49,906 bases of DNA, taken from the NCBI RefSeq assembly GCF_016924145.1, contig NZ_JAFFZO010000037.1, positions 1 through 49,906 on the forward strand, read 5' to 3'. This DNA is from Amphritea pacifica. Its GTDB lineage: Bacteria > Pseudomonadota > Gammaproteobacteria > Pseudomonadales > Balneatricaceae. Below, in pieces: positions 43,711 through 49,906 of the stretch (positions are counted from its first letter, which is position 1; each line of letters opens with the position of its first letter). A program made the position numbers and the translations under genes. The notes under the pieces were generated by a model that made no database searches, had not been told where the DNA came from, and was given only the letters and a program-made list of their open reading frames with translations.

Positions 43711-43720
43711 TTACGTATAG
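43711..43720. promoter_or_regulatory. Possible second LysR-type half-site upstream of ligC
   Basis: TTACGTATAG differs from TTACCTATAG in the ligJ upstream site by one base. It sits about 80 bases before the ligC start. The match is short. Confidence 0.3.
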
Positions 43721-43798
43721 ATTCAGGAAGTTCTGTTGATCATATTTGTGCTGTTTCTGCATTGAGAAGCAAAGAAGACAAAAATTGGAGAAAGTTCA

Positions 43799-44755
43799 AT
43801 GAGAGTATGTATTGCCGGCGCTGCAGGCGCTTTTGGTATGAAACATCTGGAAGCGATCCGTGCTATTGAAGATGCCGAGGTTGTTTCTGTTGTTGGCAGC
43901 TCTGATTTAGAGAAAATTAAAGCGTTTGCTGCTGAACATAACATCCCTCATTACACGACTGATCTGGCTGAAAGTCTTGCCCGGGATGATGTTGACTGCG
44001 TTATTCTGGCGACTCCCACTCAGGTGCATGCCGCTCAGGTTAAACAGTGTCTGAAAGCGGGTAAGCATGTTCAGACTGAGATTCCAATGGCAGATAATAT
44101 TGAAGATGCCAAAGAGATTGTTGCGTTGCAGAAAGAGACCGGTCTGGTAGCAATGGCGGGTCATACCCGTCGCTTTAACCCTAGCCATCAGTGGATTCAC
44201 AATAAGATTCAGGCAGGCGAACTTAACGTCCTGCAGATGGATGTACAGACCTATTTCTTCCGTCGTACGAATACCAACGCAAAAGGCGAGCCCCGTTCAT
44301 GGACTGACCACCTGCTGTGGCACCATGCCTGCCATACGGTCGATCTGTTCCAGTATCAGACTGGTGAAACCGCCAGTCAGGTTCAGGCTATGCAGGGACC
44401 GATTCACCCGGATCTGGGGATTGCTCTGGATATGAGCATCGGCATGAAAGTACCCAGTGGCGCTCTGTGCACCCTGTCTCTGTCATTTAACAACGATGGT
44501 CCATTCGGAACCTTCTTCCGTTACATCTGTGACAACGGTACTTATATCGCCCGCTATGATGATCTGGAAGATGGTAAAGGTAATCCGGTTGATCTGTCTG
44601 GTGTGGCGGTCTCTTTCAACGGTATTGAACTGCAGGATCGTGAGTTCTTTGCGGCTATTCGCGAGGGTCGTGAGCCTAACTCCAGCCTGAGCCAGTGCTA
44701 TCCTGCGATGGAAACTCTTGATCAGTTGGAGAAATGTCTGGCAGCGGCAGAGTAA
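43799..44755 (+). CDS. ligC: 4-carboxy-2-hydroxymuconate-6-semialdehyde dehydrogenase LigC
   Basis: An NAD(P)-dependent oxidoreductase of the Gfo/Idh/MocA family. It oxidises the hemiacetal form of the LigAB product to 2-pyrone-4,6-dicarboxylate. It has 318 residues. The nucleotide-binding Rossmann motif is CIAGAAGAFGMKHLEAI at the N-terminus. VILATPTQVHAAQ and KHVQTEIPMAD are at the end of the cofactor domain. The strongly conserved core MAGHTRRFNPSHQWIHNKI, DVQTYFFRRTNTNAKGEPRSW and DHLLWHHACHTVDLFQY agrees closely with Sphingobium LigC. A good GGAGA precedes the ATG. It heads the plus-strand group ligC-AKR-TRAP-hemerythrin. Confidence 0.95.
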   Translation: MRVCIAGAAGAFGMKHLEAIRAIEDAEVVSVVGSSDLEKIKAFAAEHNIPHYTTDLAESLARDDVDCVILATPTQVHAAQVKQCLKAGKHVQTEIPMADNIEDAKEIVALQKETGLVAMAGHTRRFNPSHQWIHNKIQAGELNVLQMDVQTYFFRRTNTNAKGEPRSWTDHLLWHHACHTVDLFQYQTGETASQVQAMQGPIHPDLGIALDMSIGMKVPSGALCTLSLSFNNDGPFGTFFRYICDNGTYIARYDDLEDGKGNPVDLSGVAVSFNGIELQDREFFAAIREGREPNSSLSQCYPAMETLDQLEKCLAAAE

Positions 44756-44791
44756 ACCCTAAGCACGATTAAAGCAGGAGAGATTGTCTTC

Positions 44792-45784
44792 ATGAATACC
44801 CGTAAACTCGGTTCTTTCGAATGCTCGCCGATAGGGCTGGGCTGTATGAACCTGTCACATGCTTATGGTACGCCGCCCTCCAGGAAGGACGCAGAGCAGG
44901 TTTTGCTCCGGGCTCTCGACATGGGGTACAGCATGCTCGATACCGCAGCGTTATATGGCTTCGGTAATAATGAGATTTTACTGGGCAAGGCGCTAAAAGG
45001 GCGTCGTAACGATTTTGTGCTGGCCAGTAAATGCGGCATGTTTAAAAACGATGCGGGCGTGCGTGAAATTAATGGTCGTCCTAAGATGATCAAAAAGACC
45101 TGTGAAGACAGTCTGCGCCGGCTGCAAACCGATGTGATTGATCTCTATTACCTGCACCGTTGGGATAAGAATGTACCCATTGAAGACAGTGTTGGTGCAC
45201 TGTCAGATCTTGTTTCAGAAGGTAAAATTCGTGATGTCGGGTTGTCAGAAGTTTCTGCCGATACCCTGCGTAAAGCTCACAAAACACATCCCATTGCGGC
45301 GGTGCAGACTGAGTATTCCCTGTGGACCCGTAATGCAGAGATTGCTGTGCTGGATACCTGCCGCGAACTGGGTGCAACCTTTGTTGCGTTCAGTCCGTTA
45401 GCCAGAGCGTTTCTGACTGGAAAGCTGCGGGATGTGAATACCCTTGAAGAGCGGGACATCCGTCGCGGAATGCCGCGCTTTTATCCGGAAAATTATGCTG
45501 AAAACCTACAACTTCTGGACCGCGTAGAGACCGTTGCTAAAGCCGAAGGGATGACCCTGGCGCAGCTCTCTCTCGCCTGGTTGCTGGGGCGTGATGAAAA
45601 TATTATCCCGATCCCGGGAACCACCAACCCTGATCATCTGAAAGAAAATATCAGTGCCGTGGATCTGCAGCTGAGCGCTGAAGCTTTCCTGCAACTCGAC
45701 CAGATTATCAATCAGAACACCGTCACGGGGAGTCGTTATAACCCGGCAACCCAGACAGAGATTGATACCGAGGAGTTCGTTTAA
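44792..45784 (+). CDS. Aldo/keto reductase of the lig gene group
   Basis: A 330-residue NADPH-dependent oxidoreductase of the AKR superfamily. The catalytic tetrad is visible: D50 and Y55 (MLDTAALYGFGNNE), K80 (VLASKCGMF) and H122 (DLYYLHRWD). The cofactor segment near the C-terminus is IIPIPGTTNPDHLKEN. It lies 36 bases after ligC and before the TRAP transporter genes, so it is probably cotranscribed. No step of the known protocatechuate 4,5 pathway needs an AKR. It may reduce an aromatic aldehyde or detoxify the semialdehyde intermediate, but its substrate cannot be read. Confidence 0.9.
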   Translation: MNTRKLGSFECSPIGLGCMNLSHAYGTPPSRKDAEQVLLRALDMGYSMLDTAALYGFGNNEILLGKALKGRRNDFVLASKCGMFKNDAGVREINGRPKMIKKTCEDSLRRLQTDVIDLYYLHRWDKNVPIEDSVGALSDLVSEGKIRDVGLSEVSADTLRKAHKTHPIAAVQTEYSLWTRNAEIAVLDTCRELGATFVAFSPLARAFLTGKLRDVNTLEERDIRRGMPRFYPENYAENLQLLDRVETVAKAEGMTLAQLSLAWLLGRDENIIPIPGTTNPDHLKENISAVDLQLSAEAFLQLDQIINQNTVTGSRYNPATQTEIDTEEFV

Positions 45785-45869
45785 TCATTTTTCAAAACGG
45801 TTCTGTGCCCGCGTGGCCGTCATAATAAAAATATAAAGCGTTTATAAAAATTTTACTGAGGAGTCTAAA

Positions 45870-46892
45870 ATGAAAAAGCCCCTGCTGAAAACAGCAATGG
45901 CGTTAACGGCTGCCCTGATCATTCAGGCGCCTGTTCAAGCTGCTGAATACACACTGCGTCTTGCGCACTTCTTCCCTCCTGTAGCAGGTCAGCATAAGCT
46001 GATTGCTCAGGCCTGGGCGGATAAAGTCAAAGCCGATTCAAATGGCCGTATTGAGGTTGAAGTTTACCCTTCATCAACCCTGGCAAAGCCACCGGCACAG
46101 TATGATGCGGTTAAGAACCGTATCGCCGATGTAACCATGACCATTCAGGGTTATACCGCTAACCGTTTTCCGCTGACTCAGGTGGTTGAGCTGCCTGGGA
46201 TTGCTAAAGATGCGGCAAATGGCTCCTGTATTATTCAGGGGCTTTATGATGAAGGTTTGATTGCCAGTGAGTATAAAGAAACGCACCCACTGTTCTTCTT
46301 TACTCATGGCCCGGGTCATATTCATACCACCGAAAAACTGATTCAGAAACCATCTGACTTTGAAGGGTTGCGTATCCGTCGCCCGACAGCTGTGGTGGCA
46401 AAACTTCTGGAAGGCCTAGGCGCGCAGCCTGTTGGTATGCCTGCACCACAGGCTTATCAGTCCGTTCAGCGTGGTGTTATTGATGGTGTTTCATTGCCAT
46501 GGGAAGGTCAGTTGGTGTTCCGTATTAATGAGCTGACGCCTAATCATACCGAAGTGGGTGGTCTGTATACGCTGTCATTCCTGATGACCATGAACAAAGA
46601 TGTATATAACAGCATGCCTGCTGATCTGCAGAAAGTGCTGGATGATAATTCCGGTGCTGAGTGGGCGCAGCGTGCAGCCAGGGTGTTTGATGACCTGGAT
46701 GTGAAAGGGCGTGCTCAGGCGGTAGAGAATGGCGATAAGATTTATACCGTCGAAGGCGGCATCTCAAACCCGGACTGGAAACCGGTTATCGATGGCGCGA
46801 TCGAAGAGTACCTGTCTGAGCTGGAAGCCAAAGGGCTGCCAGCACGCAAAGTCTATGCCCGCGCGAACGAACTCGCTGCTACCTGTAATTAA
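45870..46892 (+). CDS. TRAP transporter solute-binding protein (DctP family)
   Basis: A periplasmic binding protein of 340 residues. The signal peptide is residues 1-24 (MKKPLLKT, a hydrophobic core, cleavage after PVQA before AEYTLRLAHFFP). Family landmarks are LAKPPAQYDAVKN, LRIRRPTAVVAKLL with the carboxylate-binding arginines, PVGMPAPQAYQ and RGVIDGVSLPWEG. A cysteine in NGSCI and one at the C-terminus (TCN) are both kept in the paralogue at 23715-24740, suggesting a disulphide. It is followed by a strong hairpin and then the two membrane subunits. Position next to the protocatechuate genes makes an aromatic acid or a related carboxylate the likely cargo (inference). Confidence 0.94.
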   Translation: MKKPLLKTAMALTAALIIQAPVQAAEYTLRLAHFFPPVAGQHKLIAQAWADKVKADSNGRIEVEVYPSSTLAKPPAQYDAVKNRIADVTMTIQGYTANRFPLTQVVELPGIAKDAANGSCIIQGLYDEGLIASEYKETHPLFFFTHGPGHIHTTEKLIQKPSDFEGLRIRRPTAVVAKLLEGLGAQPVGMPAPQAYQSVQRGVIDGVSLPWEGQLVFRINELTPNHTEVGGLYTLSFLMTMNKDVYNSMPADLQKVLDDNSGAEWAQRAARVFDDLDVKGRAQAVENGDKIYTVEGGISNPDWKPVIDGAIEEYLSELEAKGLPARKVYARANELAATCN

Positions 46893-46900
46893 TGTGCGAT

Positions 46901-46937
46901 TCCTGTCTGACTTATCATCTGGATGAGTCAGACAGGA
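46901..46937 (+). promoter_or_regulatory. Intercistronic hairpin between TRAP binding-protein and membrane genes
   Basis: A perfect 12-bp stem (TCCTGTCTGACT / AGTCAGACAGGA) extends by up to four more pairs to a 5-base loop. It lacks a T tract. Located 9 bases after the dctP stop, it fits a processing or stabilising element that allows more binding protein than permease, as in other binding-protein operons. Confidence 0.75.
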
Positions 46938-46989
46938 GCTGCCTTTAACTGTTAGCCCAGCCTTACTATTCAGTTAAATGGAGTGCCTT

Positions 46990-47505
46990 ATGATGGCTTT
47001 CAGCCGGCTGTTTGATCGTATTACTCATGCCATGCATGTGATCAGCGGTGCTATTCTTGTTTCAATGATGTTCATCACCCTCGCGGATGTTCTGGCCCGT
47101 GCGTTGTTTAAAGCAACCGGAGGCTCAGTAGACCTGACCTTTATCGGTGGGGTAGAGCTGATTAAGTATGGCTTGTTGCTGATGGTGGTGTTTGCATTGC
47201 CATATTCAGTGGGTCGTTCCCAGGTAATTGTTGATCTGTTTACCGAAAATTTATCGTCCCGAATGAAGGCATGGCTTGAAGGCTTGTATATGCTTGGCTT
47301 TGTCATGCTGGGCGGGGGGATGAGTTATCGTTTTTATCATGCGATAGGACAGGCGGAAATGTCTGGAGAGACCACTCAGGACCTGCTGATTCCGTTGAGT
47401 TATCTTTACGCTATAACGTCTTTTGCGACTGCGTTTCTTGCACTCGCGGCACTCCTGATAAGCATTCGTTTGTTTTTCTTTCGTAAAGAGGTGCATCAGT
47501 CATGA
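46990..47505 (+). CDS. TRAP transporter small membrane subunit (DctQ family)
   Basis: A 171-residue inner-membrane protein with four predicted membrane helices (about 12-35, 52-72, 90-112 and 135-158). It has the family-typical SRLFDRITHAMHVISG start, then VELIKYGLLLMVVFALPYSVGRSQVIVDLF and LEGLYMLGFVMLGGGMSYRF. It bridges the binding protein and the DctM channel. The start at 46990 is chosen since GGAG lies 6 bases before it; an ATG at 46978 overlaps that site. The stop overlaps the next start (ATGA). Confidence 0.92.
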   Translation: MMAFSRLFDRITHAMHVISGAILVSMMFITLADVLARALFKATGGSVDLTFIGGVELIKYGLLLMVVFALPYSVGRSQVIVDLFTENLSSRMKAWLEGLYMLGFVMLGGGMSYRFYHAIGQAEMSGETTQDLLIPLSYLYAITSFATAFLALAALLISIRLFFFRKEVHQS

Positions 47506-48788
47506 GCGGATCAATCATCGGTTTAATCTGTATTTTCAGCATGCTGGGAATGATTGCACTGCGTATGCCAATTGCCCTGGCGATGGCGCTGACTGGCTTT
47601 GTCGGTTTTGGCTGGATCGTTGCATTCGAGCCTGCGCTCTCTATTCTTGATAGTGGTCCGTTCGAAACCCTGTCTAACTATAGTTTCAGCCCGATCCCTA
47701 TGTTTATTCTGATGGGGGTGTTTGCCTCCAAGGCAAAAATGTCTCAGGAGTTGTTTGAAGGAGCCCGCACTCTGTTTGGTAGCTGGAGAGGGGGGATGGC
47801 TCTGGCTGCAGTGACTTCATGCGGGATTTTCTCAGCCATTTCGGGTTCATCCATGGCGACTGCAGCGAGTATGTCGCGGGTAGCATTGCCTGAAATGGAA
47901 AAGAACGGTTATGCCAAATCGCTGGCATCCGGCACCCTGGCAGCTGGTGGTACGCTGGGTATTATGATTCCGCCATCAATTGCGTTGCTGCTCTATGCTT
48001 TGATCACGGAACAGTCGGTTGGTGATATGTTTATTGCCGGCGTGATTCCCGGTCTGCTGGGGCTGTGTCTTTACTGTGTAACCATTGCCATTGTGGTGAT
48101 GCTGTTTCCTAATCTGGCGCAGCCAGGCGCTAAAACTACGTTTGTTGAAAAGATTATCGGCCTGAAAGGTCTGGTGCCATTTACCGGCGTGTTTGCTCTG
48201 ATAATTGGTGGTATCTATACCGGTTTCTTTACACCGACAGAGGCTGCATCCGTAGGCGCTGCCGGGACCTTCGTGATTGCATTGTTGCGGGGAATGAGCT
48301 TTAAGCAGTTTAAGGAATCGGTTGAAGAAACGCTGTTTATGTCTGCGATGATCTTCTTTATGATCATTGGTGCGGAGATATTCGGCTACTTCCTTTCGGT
48401 TTCCCGTATCTCTTTTTCGCTGGTTGAGTTTGTCGATAGTATGCACCTGACGCCTTATATGGTGCTGTTCTGTGTGCTGCTGCTATTCATTCTGCTGGGG
48501 TGTGTGATGGACAGTATCGCCATGCTGCTGCTGACCGTTCCCGTTGTTTACCCGCTGATTGAAGCAGCCGGTTTTGATCCGATCTGGTTTGGAATCATTG
48601 CGGTAATTACCGTTGAACTGGGGTTAATTACCCCTCCGGTGGGTATGAATGTGTTTGTCATAAAATCGGTTGCGCCCGATATCCCGATAAAGGATATTTT
48701 TAAGGGAGTATTTCCGTTTGTGTTGTCAGATATCGTGCGCCTGGGTTTGATTATCGCTTTCCCCATGCTGGCTCTCGGCCTGCTTTAG
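47502..48788 (+). CDS. TRAP transporter large membrane subunit (DctM family)
   Basis: The sodium-coupled transport subunit, 428 residues with about twelve membrane segments. DctM landmarks are LRMPIALAMALTGFVGF, SPIPMFILMGVFASKAKMSQELFEGAR, the re-entrant AISGSSMATAASMSRVALPEM, LAAGGTLGIMIPPSIALLLYALITEQSVG, FFTPTEAASVGAAGTF and GLITPPVGMNVFVIKSVAPDIP. It overlaps the small-subunit gene by 4 bases. A bacteriohemerythrin gene starts 12 bases after its stop, with its ribosome binding site touching the stop codon. Confidence 0.95.
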   Translation: MSGSIIGLICIFSMLGMIALRMPIALAMALTGFVGFGWIVAFEPALSILDSGPFETLSNYSFSPIPMFILMGVFASKAKMSQELFEGARTLFGSWRGGMALAAVTSCGIFSAISGSSMATAASMSRVALPEMEKNGYAKSLASGTLAAGGTLGIMIPPSIALLLYALITEQSVGDMFIAGVIPGLLGLCLYCVTIAIVVMLFPNLAQPGAKTTFVEKIIGLKGLVPFTGVFALIIGGIYTGFFTPTEAASVGAAGTFVIALLRGMSFKQFKESVEETLFMSAMIFFMIIGAEIFGYFLSVSRISFSLVEFVDSMHLTPYMVLFCVLLLFILLGCVMDSIAMLLLTVPVVYPLIEAAGFDPIWFGIIAVITVELGLITPPVGMNVFVIKSVAPDIPIKDIFKGVFPFVLSDIVRLGLIIAFPMLALGLL

Positions 48789-48800
48789 GAGTTATCAGCT

Positions 48801-49208
48801 ATGAATGTTAACTGGACCAGTGATCTCAGTGTTGGGGATCACAATATTGATGATGATCATAAAGGGTTGTTTGCGCTGATAGATGAGCTTGATTCAGCGG
48901 ATATGAGTCATGATTATATCAACTCTATCCTGGATCGTCTGAAGGCCTATACCCGTGGTCATTTTAGCCGGGAGGAGGTGTATATGAAAAACGCAGGCTT
49001 TCCCGGTTTAGAGGAGCATCTGAAACAGCATGAAAGCTTTGTTGAGTGGCTGGAAACCATACGCTCAACCTATGCCCGCTTTCCCCAGAGTCCATTCATT
49101 ATCGGTGATTCTGTTAATGGTTATCTTCAGCGCTGGCTGCGGCAGCATATTCTCGAGGAGGATATGAAATACCGCGATTATATTCTCGGGCAACAGAGTA
49201 ACAGTTGA
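48801..49208 (+). CDS. Bacteriohemerythrin
   Basis: A 135-residue cytoplasmic O2-binding diiron protein. All seven iron ligands of the family are present: H20 (NIDDDHKGLF), H54 and E58 (HFSREEVYM), H73 and H77 (HLKQHESF), H116 and D121 (HILEEDMKYR). The AGGAG ribosome binding site is at the end of the DctM gene, and no terminator separates them. It is therefore part of the ligC-AKR-TRAP operon. Bacteriohemerythrins carry O2 to oxygenases in methanotrophs or support chemotaxis. Here the obvious client would be the protocatechuate dioxygenase or the flavin hydroxylase (inference). Confidence 0.94.
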   Translation: MNVNWTSDLSVGDHNIDDDHKGLFALIDELDSADMSHDYINSILDRLKAYTRGHFSREEVYMKNAGFPGLEEHLKQHESFVEWLETIRSTYARFPQSPFIIGDSVNGYLQRWLRQHILEEDMKYRDYILGQQSNS

Positions 49209-49273
49209 AACTGTTTCTGTTCAGCATCGGGTAATCTGAGTTAATAATCGGTACTGCTTCAGTGCCAGGAAGC

Positions 49274-49305
49274 AAGCTCAGGCAGCAATATGTCTGAGCT
49301 TTTTT
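49274..49305 (+). terminator. Terminator of the ligC-TRAP-hemerythrin transcript
   Basis: An 11-bp stem with one G-T pair (AAGCTCAGGCA / TGTCTGAGCTT) and a 6-base loop is followed by T residues to 49305. It begins 66 bases after the hemerythrin stop. Confidence 0.88.
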
Positions 49306-49554
49306 ATTTGAAAAGCGAATAGCTGTCGCATCAAAAGCATCATTCAGGTTGCTGCAACAAGCAGTTGGCTTAGAATGTTTAAGGACGGTTTAATCCAGAT
49401 CAACGGGGACTGTAGCCCTCTCTTTATTCCAGGCAGTTCATTCTGTGTGGTTAATTCCAGACAGGCATCCTCTGATGCTTACTCAACTGCGTAGCGGATT
49501 AATACTGTTCTGATAATCACTTAATGATGCCGCCAGAATCGCTATTAACAGACG

Positions 49555-49583
49555 AAAAAAAGGACGCCGAAGCGTCCCTTTTT
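49555..49583 (-). terminator. Terminator of the isocitrate lyase gene with UUCG loop
   Basis: On the minus strand GGACGC and GCGTCC close a TTCG tetraloop (49562-49567 / 49572-49577) followed by a T run (complement of 49555-49561). It is about 20 bases past the stop at 49605. Confidence 0.88.
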
Positions 49584-49604
49584 ATCACCTGGTCAGGTCA
49601 GATA

Positions 49605-49906
49605 TTAACCGAACTGGTTCATGGTGTTGTCTTCACCCGCCGCTTTCAGTGCCGCTTCACCGGCGAAGTATTCTTTGTGATCATCGCCCATATCGGAACC
49701 GGCCATGTTCTGGTGCTTAACGCAGGCGATACCCTGACGAATCTCTTTGCGCTGTACGCCAGCCACGTAACCCAGCATACCCTGCTCACCGAAGTACTCT
49801 TTCGCCAGGTTGTCAGTCGACAGCGCAGCGGTGTGGTAAGTCGGCAGGGTGATCAGGTGGTGGAAGATACCCGCTTCGCGAGCGGCATCCGCCTGGAAGC
49901 TCTGGA
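49605..49906 (-). CDS. aceA: Isocitrate lyase, C-terminal part (cut by window edge)
   Basis: Only the last 100 or so codons are inside the window; the 5' part lies beyond position 49906. The visible C-terminus reads through AFQADAAREAGIFHHLITLPTYHT, MLGYVAGVQRKEIRQGIACVKHQNMAGSDMG, DDHKEYFAGEAALKAAGEDN and ends TMNQFG. This matches the C-terminus of isocitrate lyase, probably the large (about 530-residue) form found in Pseudomonas and Acinetobacter. The enzyme splits isocitrate to glyoxylate and succinate in the glyoxylate shunt. A tetraloop terminator follows the stop. Confidence 0.93.
   Translation of the reverse strand, partial: QSFQADAAREAGIFHHLITLPTYHTAALSTDNLAKEYFGEQGMLGYVAGVQRKEIRQGIACVKHQNMAGSDMGDDHKEYFAGEAALKAAGEDNTMNQFG

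Larger units (their letters stand above)
49209..49604. other. Intergenic region between bacteriohemerythrin and isocitrate lyase genes
   Basis: About 395 bases without a gene, holding two terminators, one for each convergent transcript. The stretch from 49310 to 49550 shows no reading frame with a ribosome binding site and no clear structure. Confidence 0.6.

Noticed and set aside
1-49906. CRISPR arrays, tRNA or rRNA genes, insertion sequences, prophage
   Set aside because: No regularly spaced repeats, cloverleaf sequences, transposase or phage genes were recognised on either strand.

Overview
This window looks like chromosomal DNA from a free-living, probably marine, gammaproteobacterium of the Oceanospirillaceae type. 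That placement is an inference from gene content and moderate base composition. The supporting genes are TamA/TamB, AcnA plus AcnB, the rimB-rimK pair, an Aer-like PAS protein, a 544-residue chemoreceptor, TRAP transporters and an isocitrate lyase with a C-terminus of the large Pseudomonas type. I see no rRNA, tRNA, CRISPR array, insertion sequence or prophage. Every gene I accept is intact except the isocitrate lyase gene cut by the right edge.

Left part (1-6700): a DUF2185 gene, then an aromatic-acid block. An AraC regulator is divergent from ligA-ligB (protocatechuate 4,5-dioxygenase). Next come a flavin reductase with a MarR-like tail (like C1 of 4-hydroxyphenylacetate 3-hydroxylase), an HpaA-like AraC regulator, and the matching C2 oxygenase. 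Central metabolism follows (6801-17070): a RIO-type kinase and three separate aconitase-superfamily genes, namely an acnA type, a 931-residue AcnB-like paralogue, and canonical acnB.

Middle part (17506-25959): five to six same-strand genes form the least familiar part of the window. They encode an uncharacterised helical protein, a degenerate receiver-domain protein, two roadblock/LC7-type proteins, a lone Aer-type PAS protein and a PhnD-like binding protein with no signal peptide. They converge on a methyl-accepting chemotaxis protein. An orphan TRAP solute-binding protein and a divergent GntR regulator follow. Then come tamA-tamB, a rimB-rimK-AspA-family operon, a cyclic-nucleotide-binding protein, a DOPA-dioxygenase-family protein, a GlcG/HbpS protein with a small hypothetical, a 60-residue protein and an MFS transporter (26019-38201).

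Right part (38479-49208): the rest of the protocatechuate 4,5-cleavage pathway. ligJ-ligK-ligU-ligI are on the minus strand. Divergent from them is a LysR-type regulator with two tandem HTH domains. Downstream of it on the plus strand are ligC, an aldo/keto reductase, a complete TRAP transporter and a bacteriohemerythrin. With ligAB this makes a complete route: ring cleavage (LigAB), CHMS oxidation (LigC), lactone hydrolysis (LigI), tautomerisation (LigU/GalD), hydration (LigJ) and aldol cleavage (LigK) to pyruvate and oxaloacetate. These products enter the TCA and glyoxylate cycles, whose aconitases and isocitrate lyase lie in the same window. Assignments rest on reading the sequences and remembering the families; no database search was run.
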